DNA of 64,000 nucleotides from Troglohyphantes excavatus (lineage: Eukaryota; Arthropoda; Arachnida; Araneae; Linyphiidae), in NCBI GenBank assembly GCA_963932185.1, contig CAWVQJ010000094.1, positions 248,001 to 312,000 of the forward strand, in the 5' to 3' direction. The notes beneath the pieces were generated by a model, which saw nothing but the letters and a program-made list of their open reading frames with translations, did no database searches and was not told the DNA's origin. The translations under genes and the position numbers were made by a program. Below are positions 48,512 to 63,100 of the stretch, one piece after another (the first letter of the stretch is position 1; the number at the start of each line of letters is the position of its first letter).

Positions 48512-49231
48512 GAAAACCCTCGAGCAAAAGAAGTTAATGTGTTACAGGATAAACAACTTTCAGAAAAGTGAAAAAAACATGAGTTTCATGAAATTTCTAT
48601 TGGAGGAACAGTAAATATAGAAGAAGTTAATGTGTTACATGAAAAGCAACTTTCAGAAAATTGAAAAAAAATATGAGTTTCATGAAATTTCCGTTGGAGA
48701 AACAAGTAATATAGAAGAAGTTAATGTTGTTACAGGAAAAGCAACTTTCAGAAAAGTGAAAAAAAGTATGAGTTTCATGAAATTTCCATTGGAGAAACAG
48801 TAAATATAGATGAAGTTAATGTGTTACAGGAAAAACAACTTTCAGTAAATTGAAAAAAAATATGAGTTTCATGAAATTTCCATTGGAGAAACAGTAAATA
48901 TAGATAAAGTTAATGTGTTACAGGAAAAACAACTTTCAGTAAATTGAAAAAAAATATGAGTTTCATGAAATTTCCATTGGAGAAACAGTAAATATAGATA
49001 AAGTTAATGTGTTACAGGAAAAACAACTTTCAGAAAATTGAAAAAAAATATGAGTTTCATGAAATTTCCATTGGAGAAACAAGAAATATAGAAGAAGTTA
49101 ATGTGTTACAGAAAAAACAACTTTCAGAAAAGTGAAAAAAAAATATGAGTTTTTAGGCTATTTCCATTGGAGAAACAGGAAATATAGAAGTTAAAAGTGT
49201 TTTGCAGCGAAAAAAAACCTTCAGAATAAAT
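48512..49231. repeat. 94-bp subrepeat block of H12 (k=7)
   Basis: Canonical order; six heat-shock-like motifs. Confidence 0.93.
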
Positions 49232-49804
49232 AAAAATCAGATAAATAAACACAAAAATAAAATAAAATTTATATGTGTAAAACGCTTTTTCACGCGATTT
49301 CCAGCACTTTTCCACAAATAGAATTGCGGCCGAACTACTGGAGCTATCGACTTGAAATTTGCTCTAGTCTACTAACGGTGATGTTTCCAGTCGATTGGAA
49401 GTAGTTAGAAGGCGATCCGAGCACTAGAAATGAAATTTGATTTTTTTTCGTCGGAGGTATTTTTTTAATTTTTTTTTTAAAGTCCAGCTTTGAAATATGA
49501 TGGAAAAAATGTTTCGTCAATTTTCTATGTTAAAGAAATTTTTTAAAAAAAATTTAAGAATTTTTTTTCGAATTTTAATTTTTTTATTTTTTGAAAAAAA
49601 AAAATATTCCATGTTGTAAAGCATTAAAAATGGTTATATACGTATATTTTTATTTCGGACTTTGAAAAATTTTTGAACCATTTTCGCCCACTTAAAAAAA
49701 GTACTTAACCGGTCGCCGACCATGTTCTGTGGCGACAGGATCCTATACACTTCGCGACATGACGTATTTCCCGACTCCCGATTAAAAACTGCTTTTTCTC
49801 CAGC
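49232..49804. repeat. Spacer between H12 and H13
   Basis: 573 bp owing to one fewer T before aaagtccagc near 49480. Private tatttcggactttg near 49656. Both recur in the H14 spacer. Confidence 0.88.
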
Positions 49805-52800
49805 AATTTCCAGACCATTCCCGTTGATAGTTGGGTTTATATGGAAAAATTGGTATTTTAAAACCTTATTTTCCGTTAAAAAACGATTTCTTTTGCAAAT
49901 TCCGGACAAACTATTCGTCGTAAGGTCAATTGCTTGGTACCGTTGGAAGCCCATAGATTATACCTTTCTTCTCGAGCAAGAATTGTTTCATTGTGATCAT
50001 TTGTCCGGCAGTTATGAGCCCATTTACCGAATGTGGAGCCAACTTCAAGAGGCCGCCACGGGCAAAATAAATTTTCTATTTCAAATCTGAAGACTGATTT
50101 GGAATGAAGATTTTGCAAAGTATTTTTTAGTGCCAACGAAAAAATTTTAATTTTTTTTTTAGATTTTTTCGAGTTTTAAAAAAAAAAAAAAAATTCCTGA
50201 AAAAGTGAAAAGTGACAAAATTCGTAATTTTCACAGCACGCCCTTATGGCTTGAAAAGTATCAATATGGCGTTAACTACATACCCAGAGGCAAATTTCAG
50301 GCCATTCCCATTGATAGTTTTGCATATATGGAAAATGGGTATTTAAAAAACCTATTTTTCCATTAAAAAACGTCTTCTTTTGCACATTCCGGACGAACTA
50401 TTAGTCGTAAGGACTATTTCTTGGTACCGTTGGAAGCGCACGGATTATACCTTTCTCCTCGAGCAAGAATTGTTTCATTGTGATCATTTGTCCGGCAGTT
50501 ATGAGCCCATTTACCGAATGTGAAGCCAACTTCAAGAGGCCGCCACGGGCAAAATAAATTTTCTATTTCAAATCGGAAGACTGATTTGGAATCAAGATTT
50601 TTTACACTATTTTTTAGTGGCAACGAAAAAATTTTAATTCTTTTTTTAGATTTTTTCGAGTTTTTAAAAAAAAAAAAAAATTCCTAAAAAAGTGAAAAGT
50701 GACAAAATTCGTAATTTTCACAGCACGCCCTTATGGCTTGAAAAGCATCAATATGGCGTTAACTCCATACCCAGAGGCAAATTTCAGGCCATTCCCATTG
50801 ATAGTTTTGCATATATGGAAAATGGGTATTTAAAAAACCTATTTTTCCATTAAAAAACGTCTTCTTTTGCACATTCCGGACGAACTATTCGTCGTAAGGT
50901 CAATTGCTTGGTACCGTTGGAAGCCCATAGATTATACCTTTCTTCTCGAGCAAGAATTTTTTCATTGTGATCATTTGTCCGGCAGTTATGAGCCCATTTA
51001 CCGAATGTGAAGCCAACTTCAAGAGGCCGCCACGGGCAAAATAAATTTTCTATTTCAAATCGGAAGACTGATTTGGAATCAAGATTTTTTACACTATTTT
51101 TTAGTGGCAACGAAAAAATTTTAATTCTTTTTTTAGATTTTTTCGAGTTTTTAAAAAAAAAAAAAAATTCCTAAAAAAGTGAAAAGTGACAAAATTCGTA
51201 ATTTTCACAGCACGCCCTTATGGCTTGAAAAGCATCAATATGGCGTTAACTCCATACCCAGAGGCAAATTTCAGGCCATTCCCATTGATAGTTTTGCATA
51301 TATGGAAAATGGGTATTTAAAAAACCTATTTTTCCATTAAAAAACGTCTTCTTTTGCACATTCCGGACGAACTATTCGTCGTAAGGTCAATTGCTTGGTA
51401 CCGTTGGAAGCCCATAGATTATACCTTTCTTCTCGAGCAAGAATTTTTTCATTGTGATCATTTGTCCGGCAGTTATGAGCCCATTTACCGAATGTGGAGC
51501 CAACTTCAAGAGGCCGCCACGGGCAAAATAAATTTTCTATTTCAAATCTGAAGACTGATTTGGAATGAAGATTTTGCAAAGTATTTTTTAGTGCCAACGA
51601 AAAAATTTTAATTTTTTTTTTAGATTTTTTCGAGTTTTTAAAAAAAAAAAAAATTTCCTGAAAAAGTGAAAAGTGACAAAATTCGTAATTTTCACAGCAC
51701 GCCCTTATGGCTTGAAAAGTATCAATATGGCGTTAACTACATACCCAGAGGCAAATTTCAGGCCATTCCCATTGATAGTTTTGCATATATGGAAAATGGG
51801 TATTTAAAAAACCTATTTTTCCATTAAAAAACGTCTTCTTTTGCACATTCCGGACGAACTATTAGTCGTAAGGACTATTTCTTGGTACCGTTGGAAGCGC
51901 ACGGATTATACCTTTCTCCTCGAGCAAGAATTGTTTCATTGTGATCATTTGTCCGGCAGTTATGAGCCCATTTACCGAATGTGAAGCCAACTTCAAGAGG
52001 CCGCCACGGGCAAAATAAATTTTCTATTTCAAATCGGAAGACTGATTTGGAATCAAGATTTTTTACACTATTTTTTAGTGGCAACGAAAAAATTTTAATT
52101 CTTTTTTTAGATTTTTTCGAGTTTTTAAAAAAAAAAAAAAATTCCTAAAAAAGTGAAAAGTGACAAAATTCGTAATTTTCACAGCACGCCCTTATGGCTT
52201 GAAAAGTATCAATATGGCGTTAACTCCATATCCAGAGGCAAATTTCAGGCCATTCCCATTGATAGTTTTGCATATATGGAAAATGGGTATTTAAAAAACC
52301 TATTTTTCCATTAAAAAACGTCTTCTTTTGCACATTCCGGACGAACTATTCGTCGTAAGGACTATTTCTTGGTACCGTTGGAAGCGCATAGATTATACCT
52401 TTCTTCTCGAGCAAGAATTGTTTCATTGTGATCATTTGTCCGGCAGTTATGAGCCCATTTACCGAATGTGGAGCCAACTTCAAGAGGCCGCCACGGGCAA
52501 AATAAATTTTCTATTTCAAATCTGAAGACTGATTTGGAATCAAGATTTTTTACACTATTTTTTAGTGGCAACGAAAAATTTTTAATTTTTTTTTAGATTT
52601 TTTCGAGTTTTTTAAAAAAAATTCAATTTTCCTGAAAAAGTGAAAAGTGACAAAATTCGTAATTTTCACAGCACGCCCTTATGGCTTGAAAAGTATCAAT
52701 ATGGCGTTAACTACATACCCAGAGGCAAATTTCAGGCCATTCCCATTGATAGTTTTGCATATATGGAAAATGGGTATTTAAAAAACCTATTTTTCCATTA

Positions 52801-53191
52801 AAAAACGTCTTCTTTTGCACTTTCCGGACGAACTATTAGTCGTAAGGACTATTTCTTGGTACCGTTGGAAGCGCACGGATTATACCTTTCTCCTCGAGCA
52901 AGAATGTTTTCATTGTGATCATTTGTCCGGCAGTTATGAGCCCATTTACCGAATGTGGAGCCAACTTCAAGCGGCCGCCACGGGCAAAATAAATTTTCTA
53001 TTTCAAATCGGAAGACTGATTTGGAATGAAGATTTTGCAAAGTATTTTGTAGTGCCAACGAAAAAATTTTAATTTTTTTTTAGATTTTTTCGAGTTTTTA
53101 AAAAAAATTCAATTTTCCTGAAAAAGTGACAAAATTCGTAATTTTCACAGCACGCCCTTGTGGTTTGAAAATTATCAATATGGCGTTAACT
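49805..53191. repeat. Monomer array of H13, S/A-B-A/B-A-B-C-D (n=7)
   Basis: Anchors 49893, 50380, 50867, 51354, 51841, 52328 and 52815. aagcatcaatatgg occurs before two successive monomers (50744 and 51231), which shows a local 487-bp duplication before the 10337-bp event copied both. Confidence 0.93.
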
Positions 53192-53912
53192 GAAAACCCT
53201 CGAGCAAAAGAAGTTAATGTGTTACAGGATAAACAACTTTCAGAAAAGTGAAAAAAACATGAGTTTCATGAAATTTCTATTGGAGGAACAGTAAATATAG
53301 AAGAAGTTAATGTGTTACATGAAAAGCAACTTTCAGAAAATTGAAAAAAAAATATGAGTTTCATGAAATTTCCGTTGGAGAAACAAGTAATATAGAAGAA
53401 GTTAATGTTGTTACAGGAAAAGCAACTTTCAGAAAAGTGAAAAAAAGTATGAGTTTCATGAAATTTCCATTGGAGAAACAGTAAATATAGATGAAGTTAA
53501 TGTGTTACAGGAAAAACAACTTTCAGTAAATTGAAAAAAAATATGAGTTTCATGAAATTTCCATTGGAGAAACAGTAAATATAGATAAAGTTAATGTGTT
53601 ACAGGAAAAACAACTTTCAGTAAATTGAAAAAAAATATGAGTTTCATGAAATTTCCATTGGAGAAACAGTAAATATAGATAAAGTTAATGTGTTACAGGA
53701 AAAACAACTTTCAGAAAATTGAAAAAAAATATGAGTTTCATGAAATTTCCATTGGAGAAACAAGAAATATAGAAGAAGTTAATGTGTTACAGAAAAAACA
53801 ACTTTCAGAAAAGTGAAAAAAAAATATGAGTTTTTAGGCTATTTCCATTGGAGAAACAGGAAATATAGAAGTTAAAAGTGTTTTGCAGCGAAAAAAAACC
53901 TTCAGAATAAAT
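53192..53912. repeat. 94-bp subrepeat block of H13 (k=7)
   Basis: Canonical order with one extra A near 53344, absent from the sister block in H15. Confidence 0.93.
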
Positions 53913-54485
53913 AAAAATCAGATAAATAAACACAAAAATAAAATAAAATTTATATGTGTAAAACGCTTTTTCACGCGATTTCCAGCACTTTTCCACAAAT
54001 AGAATTGCGGCCGAACTACTGGAGCTATCGACTTGAAATTTGCTCTAGTCTACTAACGGTGATGTTTCCAGTCGATTGGAAGTAGTTAGAAGGCGATCCG
54101 AGCACTAGAAATGAAATTTGATTTTTTTTCGTCGGAGGTATTTTTTTAATTTTTTTTTTTAAAGTCCAGCTTTGAAATATGATGGAAAAAATGTTTCGTC
54201 AATTTTCTATGTTAAAGAAATTTTTTAAAAAAAATTTAAGAATTTTTTTTCGAATTTTAATTTTTTTATTTTTTGAAAAAAAAAATATTCCATGTTGTAA
54301 AGCATTAAAAATGGTTATATACGTATATTTTTATTTTGGACTTTGAAAAATTTTTGAACCATTTTCGCCCACTTAAAAAAAGTACTTAACCGGTCGCCGA
54401 CCATGTTCTGTGGCGACAGGATCCTATACACTTCGCGACATGACGTATTTCCCGACTCCCGATTAAAAACTGCTTTTTCTCCAGC
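53913..54485. repeat. Spacer between H13 and H14
   Basis: Has the 9-A run before tattccatg near 54286, otherwise found only in the H6 spacer. Confidence 0.88.
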
Positions 54486-57400
54486 AATTTCCAGACCATT
54501 CCCGTTGATAGTTGGGTTTATATGGAAAAATTGGTATTTTAAAACCTTATTTTCCGTTAAAAAACGATTTCTTTTGCAAATTCCGGACAAACTATTCGTC
54601 GTAAGGTCAATTGCTTGGTACCGTTGGAAGCCCATAGATTATACCTTTCTTCTCGAGCAAGAATTTTTTCATTGTGATTATTTGTCCGGCAGTTATGAGC
54701 CCATTTACCGAATGTGGAGCCAACTTCAAGAGGCCGCCACGGGCAAAATAAATTTTCTATTTCAAATCGGAAGACTGATTTGGAATCAAGATTTTTTACA
54801 CTATTTTTTAGTGGCAACGAAAAAATTTTAATTCTTTTTTTAGATTTTTTCGAGTTTTTAAAAAAAAAAAAAAATTCCTAAAAAAGTGAAAAGTGACAAA
54901 ATTCGTAATTTTCACAGCACGCCCTTATGGCTTGAAAAGTATCAATATGGCGTTAACTCCATACCCAGAGGCAAATTTCAGGCCATTCCCATTGATAGTT
55001 TTGCATATATGGAAAATGGGTATTTAAAAAACCTATTTTTCCATTAAAAAACGTCTTCTTTTGCACATTCCGGACGAACTATTCGTCGTAAGGTCAATTG
55101 CTTGGTACCGTTGGAAGCCCATAGATTATACCTTTCTTCTCGAGCAAGAATTTTTTCATTGTGATCATTTGTCCGGCAGTTATGAGCCCATTTACCGAAT
55201 GTGGAGCCAACTTCAAGAGGCCGCCGCGGGCAAAATAAATTTTCTATTTCAAATCTGAAGACTGATTTGGAATGAAGATTTTGCAAAGTATTTTTTAGTG
55301 CCAACGAAAAAATTTTAATTTTTTTTTTAGATTTTTTCGAGTTTTTAAAAAAAAAAAAAATTTCCTGAAAAAGTGAAAAGTGACAAAATTCGTAATTTTC
55401 ACAGCACGCCCTTATGGCTTGAAAAGTATCAATATGGCGTTAACTACATACCCAGAGGCAAATTTCAGGCCATTCCCATTGATAGTTTTGCATATATGGA
55501 AAATGGGTATTTAAAAAACCTATTTTTCCATTAAAAAACGTCTTCTTTTGCACATTCCGGACGAACTATTAGTCGTAAGGACTATTTCTTGGTACCGTTG
55601 GAAGCGCACGGATTATACCTTTCTCCTCGAGCAAGAATTGTTTCATTGTGATCATTTGTCCGGCAGTTATGAGCCCATTTACCGAATGTGAAGCCAACTT
55701 CAAGAGGCCGCCACGGGCAAAATAAATTTTCTATTTCAAATCGGAAGACTGATTTGGAATCAAGATTTTTTACACTATTTTTTAGTGGCAACGAAAAAAT
55801 TTTAATTCTTTTTTTAGATTTTTTCGAGTTTTTAAAAAAAAAAAAAAAATTCCTAAAAAAGTGAAAAGTGACAAAATTCGTAATTTTCACAGCACGCCCT
55901 TATGGCTTGAAAAGTATCAATATGGCGTTAACTCCATACCCAGAGGCAAATTTCAGGCCATTCCCATTGATAGTTTTGCATATATGGAAAATGGGTATTT
56001 AAAAAACCTATTTTTCCATTAAAAAACGTCTTCTTTTGCACATTCCGGACGAACTATTCGTCGTAAGGACTATTTCTTGGTACCGTTGGAAGCGCATAGA
56101 TTATACCTTTCTTCTCGAGCAAGAATTGTTTCATTGTGATCATTTGTCCGGCAGTTATGAGCCCATTTACCGAATGTGGAGCCAACTTCAAGAGGCCGCC
56201 ACGGGCAAAATAAATTTTCTATTTCAAATCTGAAGACTGATTTGGAATCAAGATTTTTTACACTATTTTTTAGTGGCAACGAAAAATTTTTAATTTTTTT
56301 TTAGATTTTTTCGAGTTTTTTAAAAAAAATTCAATTTTCCTGAAAAAGTGAAAAGTGACAAAATTCGTAATTTTCACAGCACGCCCTTATGGCTTGAAAA
56401 GTATCAATATGGCGTTAACTACATACCCAGAGGCAAATTTCAGGCCATTCCCATTGATAGTTTTGCATATATGGAAAATGGGTATTTAAAAAACCTATTT
56501 TTCCATTAAAAAACGTCTTCTTTTGCACTTTCCGGACGAACTATTAGTCGTAAGGACTATTTCTTGGTACCGTTGGAAGCGCACGGATTATACCTTTCTC
56601 CTCGAGCAATAATTGTTTCCTTGTGATCATTTGTCCGGCAGTTATGAGCCCATTTACCGAATGTGAAGCCAACTTCAAGAGGCCGCCACGGGCAAAATAA
56701 ATTTTCTATTTCAAATCGGAAGACTGATTTGGAATCAAGATTTTTTACACTATTTTTTAGTGGCAACGAAAAAATTTTAATTCTTTTTTTAGATTTTTTC
56801 GAGTTTTTAAAAAAAAAAAAAAATTCCTAAAAAAGTGAAAAGTGACAAAATTCGTAATTTTCACAGCACGCCCTTATGGCTTGAAAAGTATCAATATGGC
56901 GTTAACTCCATACCCAGAGGCAAATTTCAGGCCATTCCCATTGATAGTTTTGCATATATGGAAAATGGGTATTTAAAAAACCTATTTTTCCATTAAAAAA
57001 CGTCTTCTTTTGCACATTCCGGACGAACTATTCGTCGTAAGGTCAATTGCTTGGTACCGTTGGAAGCCCATAGATTATACCTTTATTCTCGAGCAAGAAT
57101 TTTTTCATTGTGATCATTTGTCCGGCAGTTATGAGCCCATTTACCGAATGTGGAGTCAACTTCAAGAGGCCGCCACGGGCAAAATAAATTTTCTATTTCA
57201 AATCTGAAGACTGATTTGGAATGAAGATTTTGCAAAGTATTTTTTAGTGCCAACGAAAAAATTTTAATTTTTTTTTTAGATTTTTTCGAGTTTTTAAAAA
57301 AAAAAAAAATTTCCTGAAAAAGTGAAAAGTGACAAAATTCGTAATTTTCACAGCACGCCCTTATGGCTTGAAAAGTATCAATATGGCGTTAACTACATAC

Positions 57401-58848
57401 CCAGAGGCAAATTTCAGGCCATTCCCATTGATAGTTTTGCATATATGGAAAATGGGTATTTAAAAAACCTATTTTTCCATTAAAAAACGTCTTCTTTTGC
57501 ACATTCCGGACGAACTATTAGTCGTAAGGACTATTTCTTGGTACCGTTGGAAGCGCACGGATTATACCTTTCTCCTCGAGCAAGAATTGTTTCATTGTGA
57601 TCATTTGTCCGGCAGTTATGAGCCCATTTACCGAATGTGAAGCCAACTTCAAGAGGCCGCCACGGGCAAAATAAATTTTCTATTTCAAATCGGAAGACTG
57701 ATTTGGAATCAAGATTTTTTACACTATTTTTTAGTGGCAACGAAAAAATTTTAATTCTTTTTTTAGATTTTTTCGAGTTTTTAAAAAAAAAAAAAAAATT
57801 CCTAAAAAAGTGAAAAGTGACAAAATTCGTAATTTTCACAGCACGCCCTTATGGCTTGAAAAGTATCAATATGGCGTTAACTCCATACCCAGAGGCAAAT
57901 TTCAGGCCATTCCCATTGATAGTTTTGCATATATGGAAAATGGGTATTTAAAAAACCTATTTTTCCATTAAAAAACGTCTTCTTTTGCACATTCCGGACG
58001 AACTATTCGTCGTAAGGACTATTTCTTGGTACCGTTGGAAGCGCATAGATTATACCTTTCTTCTCGAGCAAGAATTGTTTCATTGTGATCATTTGTCCGG
58101 CAGTTATGAGCCCATTTACCGAATGTGGAGCCAACTTCAAGAGGCCGCCACGGGCAAAATAAATTTTCTATTTCAAATCTGAAGACTGATTTGGAATCAA
58201 GATTTTTTACACTATTTTTTAGTGGCAACGAAAAATTTTTAATTTTTTTTTAGATTTTTTCGAGTTTTTTAAAAAAAATTCAATTTTCCTGAAAAAGTGA
58301 AAAGTGACAAAATTCGTAATTTTCACAGCACGCCCTTATGGCTTGAAAAGTATCAATATGGCGTTAACTACATACCCAGAGGCAAATTTCAGGCCATTCC
58401 CATTGATAGTTTTGCATATATGGAAAATGGGTATTTAAAAAACCTATTTTTCCATTAAAAAACGTCTTCTTTTGCACTTTCCGGACGAACTATTAGTCGT
58501 AAGGACTATTTCTTGGTACCGTTGGAAGCGCACGGATTATACCTTTCTCCTCGAGCAAGAATGTTTTCATTGTGATCATTTGTCCGGCAGTTATGAGCCC
58601 ATTTACCGAATGTGGAGCCAACTTCAAGCGGCCGCCACGGGCAAAATAAATTTTCTATTTCAAATCGGAAGACTGATTTGGAATGAAGATTTTGCAAAGT
58701 ATTTTGTAGTGCCAACGAAAAAATTTTAATTTTTTTTTAGATTTTTTCGAGTTTTTAAAAAAAATTCAATTTTCCTGAAAAAGTGACAAAATTCGTAATT
58801 TTCACAGCACGCCCTTGTGGTTTGAAAATTATCAATATGGCGTTAACT
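54486..58848. repeat. Monomer array of H14, fused (n=9)
   Basis: Anchors 54574, 55061, 55548, 56036, 56523, 57010, 57497, 57985 and 58472; subtypes S/A head with B tail, A, B, C, D/B hybrid, A, B, C, D. The first monomer has gtgattatttg (54675) as in H7 and switches to a B tail between 54717 and 54769. That is where the 10337-bp duplicated tract begins. Its forward frame from the ATG at 54403 runs 142 codons, the longest in the window. Private ccgccgcggg near 55226. Confidence 0.92.
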
Positions 58849-59568
58849 GAAAACCCTCGAGCAAAAGAAGTTAATGTGTTACAGGATAAACAACTTTCAG
58901 AAAAGTGAAAAAAACATGAGTTTCATGAAATTTCTATTGGAGGAACAGTAAATATAGAAGAAGTTAATGTGTTACATGAAAAGCAACTTTCAGAAAATTG
59001 AAAAAAAATATGAGTTTCATGAAATTTCCGTTGGAGAAACAAGTAATATAGAAGAAGTTAATGTTGTTACAGGAAAAGCAACTTTCAGAAAAGTGAAAAA
59101 AAGTATGAGTTTCATGAAATTTCCATTGGAGAAACAGTAAATATAGATGAAGTTAATGTGTTACAGGAAAAACAACTTTCAGTAAATTGAAAAAAAATAT
59201 GAGTTTCATGAAATTTCCATTGGAGAAACAGTAAATATAGATAAAGTTAATGTGTTACAGGAAAAACAACTTTCAGTAAATTGAAAAAAAATATGAGTTT
59301 CATGAAATTTCCATTGGAGAAACAGTAAATATAGATAAAGTTAATGTGTTACAGGAAAAACAACTTTCAGAAAATTGAAAAAAAATATGAGTTTCATGAA
59401 ATTTCCATTGGAGAAACAAGAAATATAGAAGAAGTTAATGTGTTACAGAAAAAACAACTTTCAGAAAAGTGAAAAAAAAATATGAGTTTTTAGGCTATTT
59501 CCATTGGAGAAACAGGAAATATAGAAGTTAAAAGTGTTTTGCAGCGAAAAAAAACCTTCAGAATAAAT
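58849..59568. repeat. 94-bp subrepeat block of H14 (k=7)
   Basis: Canonical order; six heat-shock-like motifs. Confidence 0.93.
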
Positions 59569-60141
59569 AAAAATCAGATAAATAAACACAAAAATAAAAT
59601 AAAATTTATATGTGTAAAACGCTTTTTCACGCGATTTCCAGCACTTTTCCACAAATAGAATTGCGGCCGAACTACTGGAGCTATCGACTTGAAATTTGCT
59701 CTAGTCTACTAACGGTGATGTTTCCAGTCGATTGGAAGTAGTTAGAAGGCGATCCGAGCACTAGAAATGAAATTTGATTTTTTTTCGTCGGAGGTATTTT
59801 TTTAATTTTTTTTTTAAAGTCCAGCTTTGAAATATGATGGAAAAAATGTTTCGTCAATTTTCTATGTTAAAGAAATTTTTTAAAAAAAATTTAAGAATTT
59901 TTTTTCGAATTTTAATTTTTTTATTTTTTGAAAAAAAAAAATATTCCATGTTGTAAAGCATTAAAAATGGTTATATACGTATATTTTTATTTCGGACTTT
60001 GAAAAATTTTTGAACCATTTTCGCCCACTTAAAAAAAGTACTTAACCGGTCGCCGACCATGTTCTGTGGCGACAGGATCCTATACACTTCGCGACATGAC
60101 GTATTTCCCGACTCCCGATTAAAAACTGCTTTTTCTCCAGC
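59569..60141. repeat. Spacer between H14 and H15
   Basis: 573 bp, with the short T-run and tatttcggac (59993) of the H12 spacer. Confidence 0.88.
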
Positions 60142-63100
60142 AATTTCCAGACCATTCCCGTTGATAGTTGGGTTTATATGGAAAAATTGGTATTTTAAAA
60201 CCTTATTTTCCGTTAAAAAACGATTTCTTTTGCAAATTCCGGACAAACTATTCGTCGTAAGGTCAATTGCTTGGTACCGTTGGAAGCCCATAGATTATAC
60301 CTTTCTTCTCGAGCAAGAATTGTTTCATTGTGATCATTTGTCCGGCAGTTATGAGCCCATTTACCGAATGTGGAGCCAACTTCAAGAGGCCGCCACGGGC
60401 AAAATAAATTTTCTATTTCAAATCTGAAGACTGATTTGGAATGAAGATTTTGCAAAGTATTTTTTAGTGCCAACGAAAAAATTTTAATTTTTTTTTTAGA
60501 TTTTTTCGAGTTTTAAAAAAAAAAAAAAAATTCCTGAAAAAGTGAAAAGTGACAAAATTCGTAATTTTCACAGCACGCCCTTATGGCTTGAAAAGTATCA
60601 ATATGGCGTTAACTACATACCCAGAGGCAAATTTCAGGCCATTCCCATTGATAGTTTTGCATATATGGAAAATGGGTATTTAAAAAACCTATTTTTCCAT
60701 TAAAAAACGTCTTCTTTTGCACATTCCGGACGAACTATTAGTCGTAAGGACTATTTCTTGGTACCGTTGGAAGCGCACGGATTATACCTTTCTCCTCGAG
60801 CAAGAATTGTTTCATTGTGATCATTTGTCCGGCAGTTATGAGCCCATTTACCGAATGTGAAGCCAACTTCAAGAGGCCGCCACGGGCAAAATAAATTTTC
60901 TATTTCAAATCGGAAGACTGATTTGGAATCAAGATTTTTTACACTATTTTTTAGTGGCAACGAAAAAATTTTAATTCTTTTTTTAGATTTTTTCGAGTTT
61001 TTAAAAAAAAAAAAAAATTCCTAAAAAAGTGAAAAGTGACAAAATTCGTAATTTTCACAGCACGCCCTTATGGCTTGAAAAGCATCAATATGGCGTTAAC
61101 TCCATACCCAGAGGCAAATTTCAGGCCATTCCCATTGATAGTTTTGCATATATGGAAAATGGGTATTTAAAAAACCTATTTTTCCATTAAAAAACGTCTT
61201 CTTTTGCACATTCCGGACGAACTATTCGTCGTAAGGTCAATTGCTTGGTACCGTTGGAAGCCCATAGATTATACCTTTCTTCTCGAGCAAGAATTTTTTC
61301 ATTGTGATCATTTGTCCGGCAGTTATGAGCCCATTTACCGAATGTGAAGCCAACTTCAAGAGGCCGCCACGGGCAAAATAAATTTTCTATTTCAAATCGG
61401 AAGACTGATTTGGAATCAAGATTTTTTACACTATTTTTTAGTGGCAACGAAAAAATTTTAATTCTTTTTTTAGATTTTTTCGAGTTTTTAAAAAAAAAAA
61501 AAAATTCCTAAAAAAGTGAAAAGTGACAAAATTCGTAATTTTCACAGCACGCCCTTATGGCTTGAAAAGCATCAATATGGCGTTAACTCCATACCCAGAG
61601 GCAAATTTCAGGCCATTCCCATTGATAGTTTTGCATATATGGAAAATGGGTATTTAAAAAACCTATTTTTCCATTAAAAAACGTCTTCTTTTGCACATTC
61701 CGGACGAACTATTCGTCGTAAGGTCAATTGCTTGGTACCGTTGGAAGCCCATAGATTATACCTTTCTTCTCGAGCAAGAATTTTTTCATTGTGATCATTT
61801 GTCCGGCAGTTATGAGCCCATTTACCGAATGTGGAGCCAACTTCAAGAGGCCGCCACGGGCAAAATAAATTTTCTATTTCAAATCTGAAGACTGATTTGG
61901 AATGAAGATTTTGCAAAGTATTTTTTAGTGCCAACGAAAAAATTTTAATTTTTTTTTTAGATTTTTTCGAGTTTTTAAAAAAAAAAAAAATTTCCTGAAA
62001 AAGTGAAAAGTGACAAAATTCGTAATTTTCACAGCACGCCCTTATGGCTTGAAAAGTATCAATATGGCGTTAACTACATACCCAGAGGCAAATTTCAGGC
62101 CATTCCCATTGATAGTTTTGCATATATGGAAAATGGGTATTTAAAAAACCTATTTTTCCATTAAAAAACGTCTTCTTTTGCACATTCCGGACGAACTATT
62201 AGTCGTAAGGACTATTTCTTGGTACCGTTGGAAGCGCACGGATTATACCTTTCTCCTCGAGCAAGAATTGTTTCATTGTGATCATTTGTCCGGCAGTTAT
62301 GAGCCCATTTACCGAATGTGAAGCCAACTTCAAGAGGCCGCCACGGGCAAAATAAATTTTCTATTTCAAATCGGAAGACTGATTTGGAATCAAGATTTTT
62401 TACACTATTTTTTAGTGGCAACGAAAAAATTTTAATTCTTTTTTTAGATTTTTTCGAGTTTTTAAAAAAAAAAAAAAATTCCTAAAAAAGTGAAAAGTGA
62501 CAAAATTCGTAATTTTCACAGCACGCCCTTATGGCTTGAAAAGTATCAATATGGCGTTAACTCCATATCCAGAGGCAAATTTCAGGCCATTCCCATTGAT
62601 AGTTTTGCATATATGGAAAATGGGTATTTAAAAAACCTATTTTTCCATTAAAAAACGTCTTCTTTTGCACATTCCGGACGAACTATTCGTCGTAAGGACT
62701 ATTTCTTGGTACCGTTGGAAGCGCATAGATTATACCTTTCTTCTCGAGCAAGAATTGTTTCATTGTGATCATTTGTCCGGCAGTTATGAGCCCATTTACC
62801 GAATGTGGAGCCAACTTCAAGAGGCCGCCACGGGCAAAATAAATTTTCTATTTCAAATCTGAAGACTGATTTGGAATCAAGATTTTTTACACTATTTTTT
62901 AGTGGCAACGAAAAATTTTTAATTTTTTTTTAGATTTTTTCGAGTTTTTTAAAAAAAATTCAATTTTCCTGAAAAAGTGAAAAGTGACAAAATTCGTAAT
63001 TTTCACAGCACGCCCTTATGGCTTGAAAAGTATCAATATGGCGTTAACTACATACCCAGAGGCAAATTTCAGGCCATTCCCATTGATAGTTTTGCATATA

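Larger units (their letters stand above)
44433..53663. repeat. Large segmental duplication (offset 10337 bp), copy 1
   Basis: Part of H12 plus H13 up to its subrepeat block, matching 54769-64000. Shared private markers: the D/B hybrid variants (46272/56609), ctttattctc (46747/57084), tatttcggac (49656/59993), aagcatcaat (50744/61081 and 51231/61568), ccatatccag (52230/62567). The few differences I noticed are at 45191-45192, 45013, 55226 and one extra A near 53344. Confidence 0.85.
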
